A stretch of DNA of 64,000 bases from Candidatus Limicola stercorigallinarum (GCA_018711625.1 DVID01000041.1:46043-110042), one strand, 5' to 3'; shown: positions 7,417 to 16,377, counted from the first letter of the stretch. The notes: generated by a model not told the origin, from the letters alone. Made by a program: numbers and translations.

Positions 7417-8727
7417 CTAAGCAAAAACACCCAAAAGCGTGAGCTTGGCATTCACAAAGAGCGTGTTGGCATAATCAGTCCACGCAGCGCTTGCATCGTT
7501 GAGTGCAGAAGAATAGTCCTGGTAGGCAACGTAGTAGGCGGTTATGGCCTGATTGTAGGTAGCGCCATCCGCCGTGATCGTCTGACCCGAGAACGCCTGG
7601 GCATAGGCGTTGTCCTCGGAAGCCCAAGTGCCCGTCTCGGCATCCCAAGCATCGCCCGCAAGCGCAATGATGTAATCGGCATACTCTTTGGTCACGGCCT
7701 CAGCGTTGCCATCTGCGGGCTCGCTGGGCATCTCGGGCGCCGAAACATCTGCCTCGGGAACCACCTGGTTACGCAGTTTGATGATGAGCGCGTTCTCGCG
7801 TACAATCTCGCGCGCCTGGTCCTCGGTCACGCCATACTGCTCCGAGATGGTCTCGAAGTCAGACGTTCCCAGATGCTCCTCGGCATACGAGGTCATCTCG
7901 TCGTCGGAAACCTCAATGCCGCGCGACTCCGCATCTGCGAGCAGAATCTGATTGCGCACGTAGGTGAGCGTGTTGGAGGCCGAAGGCGCCGGATAGGTGC
8001 CGTCGTCGTTTTGCACCGTCTCCAAGCTGTACTGGCTCTCGATAGCCTCGCGCGCCGTTACCTGCACGGTTTTGCCGTTATAGGTGTAGCTCGCTACCGG
8101 AGTATCAAGCTGGCCTTCGGTAAGGGTGGCCGAGGTGAGGCCCGTCGCCGCGCCAAAGCTGCCGGAACCTACCACGTAGCCCGCAATCGCTGCGACAATA
8201 ACCGCCACTACCACGATCACCGCCACCAGTGCAGGCTTCATCCCTTGCTGGGATGCGCTCTTGTGCGGCTCGTCCGAGGCCTCCTCCTGCGAGGCTGCCC
8301 CGTCAGCCTTATCAGGCTTGGGGGCGGCAGAACGTGCCGGAGCTTTCTGAACGGGAGCCTCCGTGGAAGTGTCACCCTCCACGTCTTCGGCCGAATCTTC
8401 CACCGCCGAAGCATCCATGGAACCAGCGGCGTCAGCATCGCTGGCCGAACCATCCGCCTTCGCGCTATCGTCCGCAGCCTCAGACTCAACGCTCGCAGGC
8501 ACATCATCGTCGTCAGCACCAAAGGGCGTGAGCGGCTTCTCGTCGTCGGGCACATCATCCTCGCCCCGCGCACGACGCCCCTCCTCGGCAATATCCTCTG
8601 CCGAGGTACCAGCTACCAGGTTGATAGTGGCTACATGCTCCTCACCAGGAGCGTCACCGCTTTCGATAATCTCAATGCCATCGATGAGCTCGTGTCCCTG
8701 CTCATCTTTCTTTTGAATCATGCCCAT
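7417..8727 (-). CDS. Membrane-anchored SurA-N-like protein with acidic N-terminus
   Basis: A protein of 436 residues. Residues 1-160 are acidic and low-complexity, about 165-188 form one membrane helix (LVAVIVVVAVIVAAIAGYVV), and the external part begins like SurA/PrsA N-domains (VASYTYNGKTVQVTAREAI, then LTYVRNQILLADAESRG and DEMTSYAEEHLGT). No parvulin isomerase domain is visible. This suggests an extracytoplasmic folding or holding factor rather than a prolyl isomerase, but the function is inferred. The start at 8727 follows AAGGGAG; the second ATG at 8721 is possible. Confidence 0.7.
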   Translation of the reverse strand: MGMIQKKDEQGHELIDGIEIIESGDAPGEEHVATINLVAGTSAEDIAEEGRRARGEDDVPDDEKPLTPFGADDDDVPASVESEAADDSAKADGSASDADAAGSMDASAVEDSAEDVEGDTSTEAPVQKAPARSAAPKPDKADGAASQEEASDEPHKSASQQGMKPALVAVIVVVAVIVAAIAGYVVGSGSFGAATGLTSATLTEGQLDTPVASYTYNGKTVQVTAREAIESQYSLETVQNDDGTYPAPSASNTLTYVRNQILLADAESRGIEVSDDEMTSYAEEHLGTSDFETISEQYGVTEDQAREIVRENALIIKLRNQVVPEADVSAPEMPSEPADGNAEAVTKEYADYIIALAGDAWDAETGTWASEDNAYAQAFSGQTITADGATYNQAITAYYVAYQDYSSALNDASAAWTDYANTLFVNAKLTLLGVFA

Positions 8728-8833
8728 GGGGGCTCCCTTCTTTTGCCGCGGCCAGCCTGCTCGCTTAGCAGTCCGGCGCAGACAAGCTTATATGCAGGAC
8801 AAACGCAACATCGGCACAGCGAAAACAAGCCGC

Positions 8834-9919
8834 TTATCCCAGGTGTGCAATCACAGCATCGGTATAGGCACGCGTACCCACCGCACCTGCCGTGTCTCCG
8901 GTAAGGGCACGGCGCACGTCGGCCGTCACCTGCGTTCCCTCAGAAAGCGTAGCCGCCACAGCGCTACGGATGGCACCGGCTGCGTCCCGCTCGCCCAGAT
9001 GCTCGAGCATCATGGCGGCAGAGAGGATTTCGGCCGTGGGGTTGGCCAGGTCTTTACCTGCGATATCGGGGGCCGAACCGTGCGTTGCCTCAAACACCGC
9101 ACACGTGTCGCCGATGTTTGCCCCAGGCGCCATACCAAGGCCGCCCACCAAGCCGGCGCAGAGGTCACTCACAATATCGCCGTACAGGTTGGGCAGCACG
9201 AGCACATCGAAATCGCGCGGATCAATCACCAACCCCATGCAGGTGGCGTCAACAATCTTGTCCTCAAAGGCAATATCAGGGTACGCAGCGGCAACCTCGC
9301 GCGCCACGCGCAAAAAGAGCCCGTCGGTCTCCTTCATGATGTTTGCCTTGTGCACCGCCGTCACCTTGTGCCGGCGCGCACGGCGCGCATACTCAAAGGC
9401 GTAGGTCACCACGCGGCGCGACCCCTCCTCAGAGATAGGTTTGATGGAGATGGCCGAACCCTCGCGGAAGGTACGACCCTGTGCGCGCTCAACCAGCTGC
9501 GAAAGCTCTGCCACCTCGGCGCTGCCCGGCGCAAACTCAATCCCCGCATACAGGTCCTCGGTGTTCTCGCGCACAATGGTGAGGTCAACATTTTCGTAGC
9601 GCGACGAGGTGCCCGGCAGCGACACGCACGGGCGCACGCAGGCATAGAGGTCAAACGTCTGTCGCAACGAAACATTTACGCTGCGAAAACCCGTACCAAC
9701 CGGCGTGGTGACGGGCCCCTTGATGGCAACCCCCACCGCACGCACCGCATCGAGCACGTGCTCGGGCAGCGGCGTGCCATAGGTGTCCATCACGGCCGCA
9801 CCCGCGTCCACCACCTGCCAGGCAATATCCACGCCCGCGGCTGCCACCACACGGCGCATGGCGTCGGTGATCTCGGGGCCAATGCCATCGCCGGGAATGA
9901 GCACAACGTCATGCGCCAT
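8834..9919 (-). CDS. icd: NAD-type isocitrate dehydrogenase
   Basis: Converts isocitrate to 2-oxoglutarate and CO2. The 361-residue protein has the family N-terminus VVLIPGDGIGPEIT, the substrate loop SVNVSLRQTFDLYACVRP and VRENTEDLYAGIE. In the cofactor site it reads HGSAPDIAGKD, where the Asp points to NAD rather than NADP use. In a fermentative organism it probably serves glutamate synthesis. The start at 9919 (MAHDVV) follows GAGGAG and lies 4 nt after the HEAT-protein stop, so the two genes are probably co-translated. Homoisocitrate or isopropylmalate dehydrogenase is less likely given the substrate loop. Confidence 0.88.
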   Translation of the reverse strand: MAHDVVLIPGDGIGPEITDAMRRVVAAAGVDIAWQVVDAGAAVMDTYGTPLPEHVLDAVRAVGVAIKGPVTTPVGTGFRSVNVSLRQTFDLYACVRPCVSLPGTSSRYENVDLTIVRENTEDLYAGIEFAPGSAEVAELSQLVERAQGRTFREGSAISIKPISEEGSRRVVTYAFEYARRARRHKVTAVHKANIMKETDGLFLRVAREVAAAYPDIAFEDKIVDATCMGLVIDPRDFDVLVLPNLYGDIVSDLCAGLVGGLGMAPGANIGDTCAVFEATHGSAPDIAGKDLANPTAEILSAAMMLEHLGERDAAGAIRSAVAATLSEGTQVTADVRRALTGDTAGAVGTRAYTDAVIAHLG

Positions 9920-9923
9920 AGCA

Positions 9924-10616
9924 TTACTCCTCGTCGTCGGTATCGCTCGTAGAGACAGTGCGCGCACGGCGCTTGGGTGCGTCGAGCTTGAACCGCTTCA
10001 CCAGGTACTCGTAAATCTCGCGCGAACGCGCCTTGAGGTAGGAGCCCTTGCCGTTCTCAGCGTCGAACGCAAGGCGCCCCGCCAGCTCTTCGGCCACCTC
10101 GCCGGCAATCTTGCCCTGCGCGAACTCGTGCAGCACGCCGAGCATGTCGCGGTATTCCAAATCACCGTGATAGCACTGGATGGCCTCGTCCAAAATGGGC
10201 CAGACCTTCTTAGAGCGGTTGCGGTCGGTGCTGCCCCACAGGCAAAGCAGCCGGAAGGCCGAAAGACGAAGCGTGGAAGAAAGCTCATCAAAGAGTGCCG
10301 CCTCGGCACCCTCGAAGGCCTCGCCTACCGCCTTGGCATCAAGCGGCACCAGTAGCGAGAGCGCATCGAGCGCCTCCCAGCGCGTCTGTGCCTCGGGACG
10401 ATAGAGGGCATCCACCAACTCGGGCACAAAGCCAACAACCCGCTCGGGATCGCGCTCCGCCACGAACATCACCACGCGGGCGGCAAACTGCCGGCGGCGA
10501 CGGCTTGCGCTTGCAAGGTCTTCTACCAGCTCGGCCAGCGCATCCGGATTGGTTTCAATGCGGGCCAGCTCCTGCACTTCTTCTTGAGCAAGCTCGCGCT
10601 CCTTGGAATCAGCCAT
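9924..10616 (-). CDS. HEAT/ARM-repeat protein of unknown function
   Basis: A 230-residue, mostly helical protein with repeat-like segments such as LVEDLASASRRRRQFAARVV, FVPELVDALYRPEAQTRWEAL and LFDELSSTLRLSAFRLL, and a basic then acidic tail (KRRARTVSTSDTDDEE). No catalytic motif is seen. A scaffold role is likely. It lies between a membrane protein gene (6 bp gap) and icd. Confidence 0.6.
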   Translation of the reverse strand: MADSKERELAQEEVQELARIETNPDALAELVEDLASASRRRRQFAARVVMFVAERDPERVVGFVPELVDALYRPEAQTRWEALDALSLLVPLDAKAVGEAFEGAEAALFDELSSTLRLSAFRLLCLWGSTDRNRSKKVWPILDEAIQCYHGDLEYRDMLGVLHEFAQGKIAGEVAEELAGRLAFDAENGKGSYLKARSREIYEYLVKRFKLDAPKRRARTVSTSDTDDEE

Positions 10617-10622
10617 ATGCCT

Positions 10623-11108
10623 CTACCTCTTCTTTCGTTGTTTTGCCGGCCTGCGGGGGCGCTGCGTGCCGCCCGCAGCTGCAGAAGAATGACCAGATGC
10701 CGAGGCATCCGTATCTGTGGTAACCGAGATAACATCGGGCGCCGACGCACCTTCGCGGCGACGGCGACGACGCGCCTCGCCCACACCGCCCTTGGTGGTG
10801 TCGCGATGCGCGCGGTTGATATTGAAGAACCGGTCGATAAACGCCCACGGTCCCACCGACTCGCCAAATCCCATCTTAAGACCGGTGATGCCACCCGCCA
10901 TGAGGCCCACGGGGACCGCATAGAGAAGCGGCAGCGCCCCGAGCATCGCCGTGACAAGCATGCACACCGCGATGACGGCAACGTTAAGCCCCCAGTACTC
11001 GCGCGTGGTCACCGTGCGCTCGCCCACCGTGTTGCCCACGCTAAAGCCCACGTACACGCAGAACACAAATAGGACCACAAACGAGATGATGAATGCCGGA
11101 TCGGTCAT
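10623..11108 (-). CDS. Small membrane protein with basic tail
   Basis: A 161-residue protein with three predicted membrane helices (about residues 6-28, 40-60 and 62-80) followed by a long Arg/Lys and Ser/Ala-rich cytoplasmic tail (ARRRRRREG ... RPRRPAKQRKKR). I do not recognise the family. The basic tail could bind nucleic acid or the membrane surface. It begins 6 bp after the dehydrogenase gene and runs into the HEAT gene, so the group is probably one transcript. Confidence 0.6.
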   Translation of the reverse strand: MTDPAFIISFVVLFVFCVYVGFSVGNTVGERTVTTREYWGLNVAVIAVCMLVTAMLGALPLLYAVPVGLMAGGITGLKMGFGESVGPWAFIDRFFNINRAHRDTTKGGVGEARRRRRREGASAPDVISVTTDTDASASGHSSAAAGGTQRPRRPAKQRKKR

Positions 11109-11114
11109 ATGCGT

Positions 11115-12239
11115 TTACTCCTCGTGCGCGCAACCGCAGGTGCAGTCCTCACCCTCGTGGTGATGCCCCTCACCATGGCAGCACTCATGCTCGCCATGCC
11201 CGTGACCGTGGCCCTCGCCGTGGCAGCATTCGTGATCGCCATCGTGATGGTGGCCGCAGCCACACTCATGGTCGCCGTGGCCATGGTCGTGCCCGCAGTC
11301 GCACCCATCATCGTGCTCCTCGGTCACGCGCGACCAGTCCAAACCAGCCGCCACTGCTTCGGCCTCCTCCTGATACAGCAGGGTGATGGCCTGCGTACCC
11401 AAACGGCCACCACCGATAACGTCGAGCATGTCGTAGAGCGAAAACGCCGTGTCGGCACCCGGGAGCGCAATCTCGCGCTCCTCTGCCTCCTGCAGCGCCA
11501 GGCTCAGGTCCTTTACAAAATGCTGCACCATAAAGCCCGGCTTCCAGTCGCCATCGAGCGCCTTGGGAGCAAGCGTCTCCATAGCACCCGAAGCGCCCGT
11601 GCCGCTCATGATCATGGAGCGCACGTCGGCGAGGTCGAGCCCCTCCTGCTGGGCAAACGAGAGCGCGTCCGCCATGCCAACCATGCTCGATGCCAGAGCA
11701 ACCTGATTGGCAAGCTTGGCCGCCTGGCCCTTGCCCGCGCCGCCAAAGCAGCAAATGCGGCTCGTGAACGTCTCGAGAATGGCGCGCACCGGCTCGATGT
11801 CACGCTCGGTTGCGCCCACAATGGCCGTGAGCGTGCCCGCGCAGGCACCCGCCTCGCCACCCGTGACCGGGCAGTCGAATGCCATGCGGTCGGATACCTG
11901 AGCCGCACCGGCAATATCGCGCGCCAGCGACGGAGCGCTCGTGGTGAGGTCGATGAGCACCGCGCCCGGCTTGGACGCCGTAAGCAGACCGTCTCCCGCC
12001 AGATAGAGCTCCTCGACCTCCTCCGGGAAGCCCACCATGGTAAACACCACATCGGCATCGCGCACGGCCTCGGCCGGAGAGGCGGCCCACACGGCACCGC
12101 GCGCCACCAGGTCATCTGCCTTGCTCTTGGTGCGGTTGTACACGGTCAGCGGATAACCGGCGTCAAGGATATGCCCCGCAATGGGCGCACCCATGATGCC
12201 CGTACCAATGAATGCGATCTTCTCTTTGCGCTCTGCCAT
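11115..12239 (-). CDS. 3-hydroxyisobutyrate dehydrogenase-family enzyme with Cys/His metal-binding tail
   Basis: Residues 1-306 are a full-length beta-hydroxyacid dehydrogenase: the Rossmann motif IAFIGTGIMGAPIAGHIL, substrate motif DCPVTGGEAGA, and the catalytic lysine region GAGKGQAAKLANQ. Candidate activities are hydroxyisobutyrate, tartronate semialdehyde or succinic semialdehyde reduction. Residues 307-374 (11118-11321) are an added tail of 68 residues with 19 His and 11 Cys in CDCGHDHGHG, ECGCGHHH and HECCHGEG repeats, resembling nickel/zinc storage tails. This fusion is unusual. The enzyme may be metal-buffering or metal-responsive. The start at 12239 follows GAAAGGA. Confidence 0.88.
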   Translation of the reverse strand: MAERKEKIAFIGTGIMGAPIAGHILDAGYPLTVYNRTKSKADDLVARGAVWAASPAEAVRDADVVFTMVGFPEEVEELYLAGDGLLTASKPGAVLIDLTTSAPSLARDIAGAAQVSDRMAFDCPVTGGEAGACAGTLTAIVGATERDIEPVRAILETFTSRICCFGGAGKGQAAKLANQVALASSMVGMADALSFAQQEGLDLADVRSMIMSGTGASGAMETLAPKALDGDWKPGFMVQHFVKDLSLALQEAEEREIALPGADTAFSLYDMLDVIGGGRLGTQAITLLYQEEAEAVAAGLDWSRVTEEHDDGCDCGHDHGHGDHECGCGHHHDGDHECCHGEGHGHGHGEHECCHGEGHHHEGEDCTCGCAHEE

Positions 12240-12304
12240 GGCGTTTTCCTTTCATGCATAACGGCCCGGGGTCTCCGAGCCGCTGTATTGTTTGTTTCTC
12301 GCGT

Positions 12305-13261
12305 CTATTCTGCCCCGCGCACGCGCTTGGCTATGCGGTCGGTGAGCGAAATCTTCTCGGCGCGGTCGCGTCCCCAGAAAATCACCGCAACCATGCCCGG
12401 CCCCACATGTGCACCGATGGTCGGCCCCACCGATCCGCGAATGATGGTGGCGTCGCCTGCGCCACCCTCGCGGCGCACCGCTGCTTCGAGCCAATCGGCA
12501 TCCTTCTCGGCATCCGAGGAAACGATGGTGATGGGAAGCCCCTGGTCGGGAAGGTAGTTTTCTTTGAACGACTTCACCAGCGACTTGAGCGCCTTTTTGC
12601 GCCCACGGCTCACCCCGGTAAGCGAAAGCGAGCCGGCAAGGTCAAACGAGAGATTGGCCTTGACGTCGAGCTTGCTCGAAAGCTGTGCCGCCGCAGGAGG
12701 AATGCGCCCGCCCGCCGCAAGTGAATCGAGGCTGTCGAGCGTGAAGTAGCCGTGCACGCAGGTCTTAGCCTCGTTGGCCCACGCCACCAGCTCCTCGGCC
12801 GAAAGGCCCGCCGAGCGCTGACGCACCGCCTCCAAAGCAAGCAGCTCGCCGCACGCGCACGGCAGCGCGTTATCCACCACGTAGAGCTCAAAGTTGGGAT
12901 AGGAGGCGCGCACCTGCTCGGCCGCCTGGCAGGCAAAGTCGTAGCTGGCGGAAAGCGCCGAGGTGAAGCAGAGGTACACCGTGGGCGTTCCCTCTTCGGC
13001 GCACTCGGTGAAAAACTCCAGGTAGCGGCCGAGCGAAATGGCCGAGGTGGACGCGTGCGAACCCGCGCGAATCTTGTCGTAGAACTGCTTGGGCGTAATG
13101 GATGTCCAAATGTCATCGGTATGCTCAACACCGTCGAGCATGTAGGGGAAACCCAGGATGTCGACGTCGAGTGTCGCGGCAATCTCGGGTGTCAAGTCGG
13201 CGCAGGTATCAACCACAATGCGATAGCGCGAAGCGTGTCCGGCAGATGCTGGTGCTGTCAT
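12305..13261 (-). CDS. DegV-family fatty-acid-binding protein
   Basis: DegV/FakB proteins hold a fatty acid for phosphorylation by FakA. This copy of 318 residues has RIVVDTCADLTPEIAA at the N-terminus, STSAISLGRYLEFF, CFTSALSASYDFACQAA (the serine lipid-anchor motif), VHGYFTLDSLDSLAAGGRI and the closing GPTIGAHVGPGMVAVIFWG. The start at 13261 (MTAPAS) has an AAAGG site; two upstream ATGs are possible. No fakA is in the window. Confidence 0.9.
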   Translation of the reverse strand: MTAPASAGHASRYRIVVDTCADLTPEIAATLDVDILGFPYMLDGVEHTDDIWTSITPKQFYDKIRAGSHASTSAISLGRYLEFFTECAEEGTPTVYLCFTSALSASYDFACQAAEQVRASYPNFELYVVDNALPCACGELLALEAVRQRSAGLSAEELVAWANEAKTCVHGYFTLDSLDSLAAGGRIPPAAAQLSSKLDVKANLSFDLAGSLSLTGVSRGRKKALKSLVKSFKENYLPDQGLPITIVSSDAEKDADWLEAAVRREGGAGDATIIRGSVGPTIGAHVGPGMVAVIFWGRDRAEKISLTDRIAKRVRGAE

Positions 13262-13280
13262 CGAGATGCCTTTCATGAAC

Positions 13281-13315
13281 AAAACGGGCGGCCACCCATG
13301 CGGATGGCCGCCCGT
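13281..13315 (-). terminator. Terminator after hpf
   Basis: An 11-bp perfect stem (ACGGGCGGCCA with TGGCCGCCCGT) is followed on the minus strand by TTTTG, 27 bp after the hpf stop. Confidence 0.85.
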
Positions 13316-13342
13316 CTACCCACATGCAATAGGGGTATTATT

Positions 13343-13927
13343 TTACTCGTCAAGCGTCTCAATCTTGGGCTTGATGATGCCATATCCACCATTCTTACGG
13401 TGATACACCACATTGATGAGGCCTGTGGTGGCGTTCTCAAACACATAGAAGTCGTGGCCCAGCAAATCCGTTTGAATGAGCGCCTGCTCCTCGGTCATCG
13501 GCGTGATGTCGATAACCTTCTCGCGCACCAGCAGGTCGTCTTCTTCCTCGGGGATGAGAAGGTCCGCCAGGTCTTCCACGTGCTCCACCGGAGCAACCTC
13601 TGCCGCAGAGGCTCCCTGCTGACGGTTGTCGATGACCTTGGTCTTGAACTTGCGCAGCTGACGCGTGACCTTATCGGCCGCGGAGTCAATGGCAGCATAC
13701 ATGTCCACGCCATGCTCGGCCACGCGAATCACCGAACCACGAGCGCGCACCGTAACCTCAACAATTGCCGGCTGAGGATTGGCGGGGTTCTTCTCATAGC
13801 GCAGCACAACGTCGGCCGTCATGGGGTCGATATCAAAGACCTTGAGCGCCGAGGCGATCTTCTCATCAACGCGAGCACGCAGTGCATCAGTTACCGTGGT
13901 CTTACGTCCCGATACCGTGATTTCCAT
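13343..13927 (-). CDS. hpf: Ribosome hibernation-promoting factor, long form
   Basis: A ribosome dimerisation factor of 194 residues. The N-terminal S30AE domain (MEITVSGRKTTVTDALRARV to VIRVAEHGVDMYAAID) is joined by a linker to the C-terminal long-HPF domain (VVREKVIDITPMTEEQA ... GHDFYVFENATTGLINVVYHRKNGGYGIIKP). It stores 70S ribosomes as inactive 100S dimers in slow growth. The start at 13927 follows TTGGAG; the upstream frame lacks similarity. It has its own terminator. Confidence 0.95.
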   Translation of the reverse strand: MEITVSGRKTTVTDALRARVDEKIASALKVFDIDPMTADVVLRYEKNPANPQPAIVEVTVRARGSVIRVAEHGVDMYAAIDSAADKVTRQLRKFKTKVIDNRQQGASAAEVAPVEHVEDLADLLIPEEEDDLLVREKVIDITPMTEEQALIQTDLLGHDFYVFENATTGLINVVYHRKNGGYGIIKPKIETLDE

Positions 13928-14113
13928 ACGTGGCTCCAATCTATCCGGGGACCTTACGTATGGTAGTTGTACCCACTCAAACGATTGCTTGAGCACAAAT
14001 GTTTGTTGGTCCCGTTGGCGGATAGAGTCCGCACGACCACCGAAGAGTGGGTGTTGCGTCGCGAACAATAGGTTAGGGCGGTGCCGGGACGAAAGCCCGC
14101 GGTCAACGCCCGT

Positions 14114-15127
14114 TTAGGCCTCGTCGTCCCACGTGCTCATATCGCCCGCCGAAGCAACGCCGCCCTCATCGGGAATCTGATCATCTGCGGAGGAGTTGCC
14201 GTCCGCATCACCATCGGTGGCGTCCTCGTCCTCATCGCTCAGAAGGTCATCTTCGGACGCGCTCACATCCACACCTTGAACGGTCATGTCCTCCAAGCTG
14301 CTGGGCAGAGCGCCATACCACATGGTGTGCAGCGCACCAAGCACGCCATCTCCTGCCATCTCGGCAAGCTCCGCTTCCACCGCATCGGCCAAATCGAGCG
14401 CGCCCGACGCAACCGCAACGCCCCAATCGGTAACCTCGCTGATGACACCGCAAAACGTGCAATCGCCATGCGCGCGCATCAAATACGCGCCAGCCGTGGC
14501 ATCGCAGGCGATGTAGTCAACATCCCCCGCCGCAAGGGCGTCCACGCACTCGTTCACATTGTTGAAGGTCTGCACCTGGGCGTTCGGGAACAGCCGATCG
14601 ATGGCCTCGCGGGAGGCAGAACCCTCCTGCACGCCCAAAACAGCCTGCTCAAGGTCGGAGGCACTCACCGAGGCGGATGCATCCGCACCGCCGAACACTG
14701 CGGTGGCATTTTGCAGATAGGAGCCCACCACCGAGTAGTCGTCTGAGTCGGCATCCGTCTTGGCACCCAGGTAGATATCCGCCTCGCCCGCATCCAGCAC
14801 GGTACCAGGAGCACCGGCCGAAACCACCGCGAGTTTGAGACCCAAGCGCTCGGCCAGAGCTTGCGCCACATCGATGGCGTACCCCTGGAGGGTGCCGTCT
14901 GTGGCCTCCATCGCCTGCGGCGCATCGGCGGTATCAAGTGCCACTGTGAGCGTTCCCGCCTGCACCAAGAGGCTGTCATCAATAGCCTGACGCGGGGTGC
15001 GTGCCGACGTAGCCGCCTCGTCGAGCGTGGGCGTAAAAAGCGAGCAGCCGCCCAGCCCCAGCGCCATTACGCCGGCGCAGGCATACGTCACAACGCGAAG
15101 CATACACTTGGGTGCCTTGCAAAACAT
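14114..15127 (-). CDS. Amino-acid-type solute-binding lipoprotein
   Basis: An extracytoplasmic binding protein of 337 residues, family 3 of the ABC periplasmic binding proteins. The signal ends at the lipobox LGLGGC with lipidated Cys28. The body has the typical LTVALDTADAPQAMEATDGTLQGYAIDVAQALAERL and a second-lobe segment LGVQEGSASREAIDRLF. A 50-residue acidic tail follows. No permease or ATPase is adjacent, so it may share a transporter or act as a sensor. The start at 15127 follows GAGGTG. The upstream leader overlaps a candidate structured RNA. Confidence 0.85.
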   Translation of the reverse strand: MFCKAPKCMLRVVTYACAGVMALGLGGCSLFTPTLDEAATSARTPRQAIDDSLLVQAGTLTVALDTADAPQAMEATDGTLQGYAIDVAQALAERLGLKLAVVSAGAPGTVLDAGEADIYLGAKTDADSDDYSVVGSYLQNATAVFGGADASASVSASDLEQAVLGVQEGSASREAIDRLFPNAQVQTFNNVNECVDALAAGDVDYIACDATAGAYLMRAHGDCTFCGVISEVTDWGVAVASGALDLADAVEAELAEMAGDGVLGALHTMWYGALPSSLEDMTVQGVDVSASEDDLLSDEDEDATDGDADGNSSADDQIPDEGGVASAGDMSTWDDEA

Positions 15128-15210
15128 CTTTGACCACCTCACCGCCCTGGCTTGTACACGCCTCGCCGGGCATATCAGACCGCCGCGCACGACGGATGAT
15201 GTGCGATAAT

Positions 15211-15461
15211 CCCCCCAGCTGACCTGGTCTTTGACCCCACACCTGCGCACTGGGACGTTTGCTCTTGCCGCCGCAGCGGCTTCACGACTTGCCCGCTCGC
15301 CCGCGGGGCGGAATTGCCCTCAAGTAAACGGGCGGTGCGACTTACCTCTAGGACGCGCCATGATCGCGCACGCGCGCACGCGCACGCTTACGTGGATCCC
15401 TTTGGCCGCGTCTGCCATGGACTAGGGCGCGCTGCGCCGGCAACCACAGCCTGGGGGGACG
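15211..15461 (-). ncRNA. Candidate long rod-like structured RNA
   Basis: The 421-bp gap between comF and the lipoprotein gene holds no ORF but a strong terminal pairing: CCCCCCAG (15451-15458) with CTGGGGGG (15211-15218), extended inward by CTG/CAG, GGT/ACC and CCGGCGCA/TGCGCAGG. It begins about 7 nt after an extended -10 promoter. The overall shape, a long closed rod of about 250 nt, recalls 6S-type RNAs or a long riboregulatory leader. I found no tmRNA, RNase P or SRP core motifs. It could also be simply the 5' leader of the lipoprotein gene. Confidence 0.35.
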
Positions 15462-15467
15462 CGGGAA

Positions 15468-15505
15468 AGTATAGCAGTTCACAGCAGGTATGCGCGACGC
15501 ATACC
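15468..15505 (-). promoter_or_regulatory. Extended -10 promoter with overlapping palindrome
   Basis: TGC-TATACT on the minus strand (15468-15476) is an extended -10. No -35 consensus is present; instead a perfect dyad GGTATGCG-N3-CGCATACC (15487-15505) covers the -35 position, suggesting an activator or repressor site. Confidence 0.5.
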
Positions 15506-15548
15506 GTAGCAAATACGTTTGAAACGTTGCGACATCGGGGGCATGCGC

Positions 15549-16373
15549 TCACCAAGCCCGGGCGAGAGCCAACATGTCCACGTGCGCAGCACCCGCCTCG
15601 TCTAGAACGCGAGCGGCGGCACGCAATGTGGCGCCTGTGGTAAGCACATCGTCTATGAGGAGAATACGCTTGCCCTGCACCTCTTCCACCACGCTGTAGG
15701 CTCCCAGCGCTGCCTGCAAACGCCCCGTGCGCCCGAGAGCACGTTGATCGGCCGCGCCCCGTTTGATCAGGGCATCGAGCACGGGAACACCTGACGTGGC
15801 ACTCGCAGCTCGCGCGATGGCCTCCATGTGGTCAAAGCCGCGCCGCCGATAGGCAGCAGACGTTGCCGGGACAAACACAATCGCCTCGGCATTGGAAAGG
15901 AGACCGCCATAGCGTTCGGGCGCCGCTCGCTCGGCATGCTCCGCCGCGTCAATCATGAGGTCGGCGAGCATTGGTGCCAGCCGGCGCTCACCCGCATCTT
16001 TGTAAGCGCGGATAACGCGCGGCAAGGGGTCTTCAAAAAGAGCCGCGACGCACACGCGCTGCTGGGCAGCCGGAGGAAGCTGTCCTGGACCGCCTTCATG
16101 AACGTTGTCCCCGTGCGCCTGGCCTCCATCGGTGCGGGCGCACTCTGTACAAACCACATCGCCATACGGGGCGCCGCAGCGCAAGCAGGCATGGCGTGGA
16201 TCAATGGGCGTCATGCGCTCGAGACACGCCGCACACAAAAGCGCCCCTGGACGCTCACATCCCGCACACCGCGTGGGCGCGATAGCTTCAAGCGCAAACG
16301 TGGCCAACCGCGCCGCAGGACTTTGCATCCGCTCCCCCTGGCCGGCTGTTCCACCTATCTCACTTCGTTGCAT
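15549..16373 (-). CDS. comF: ComF-family phosphoribosyltransferase-like protein
   Basis: A 274-residue protein with an N-terminal Cys4 zinc module (CAGCERPGALLCAACLERM ... CLRCGAPYGDVVCTEC) and a C-terminal phosphoribosyltransferase fold ending in the PRPP loop LLIDDVLTTGATL. ComF proteins act in DNA uptake in competent bacteria, and homologues elsewhere are of unknown role. A linker of about 20 residues (DGGQAHGDNVHEGGPG) separates the domains. I take the ATG at 16373; the SD GGAGGG sits in the 3' arm of a hairpin just upstream. Confidence 0.88.
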   Translation of the reverse strand: MQRSEIGGTAGQGERMQSPAARLATFALEAIAPTRCAGCERPGALLCAACLERMTPIDPRHACLRCGAPYGDVVCTECARTDGGQAHGDNVHEGGPGQLPPAAQQRVCVAALFEDPLPRVIRAYKDAGERRLAPMLADLMIDAAEHAERAAPERYGGLLSNAEAIVFVPATSAAYRRRGFDHMEAIARAASATSGVPVLDALIKRGAADQRALGRTGRLQAALGAYSVVEEVQGKRILLIDDVLTTGATLRAAARVLDEAGAAHVDMLALARAW

Positions 16374-16377
16374 ACGC

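Noticed and set aside
7324..8904. 526-codon plus-strand ORF
   Set aside because: It is opposite the SurA-N-like gene and has the Arg/His-rich composition of antisense high-GC frames.
15211..15461. tmRNA, RNase P RNA or SRP RNA
   Set aside because: Searched both strands by eye for their conserved cores (tmRNA ends, GAGGAAAGTCC, SRP GGAA apex) and did not find them.
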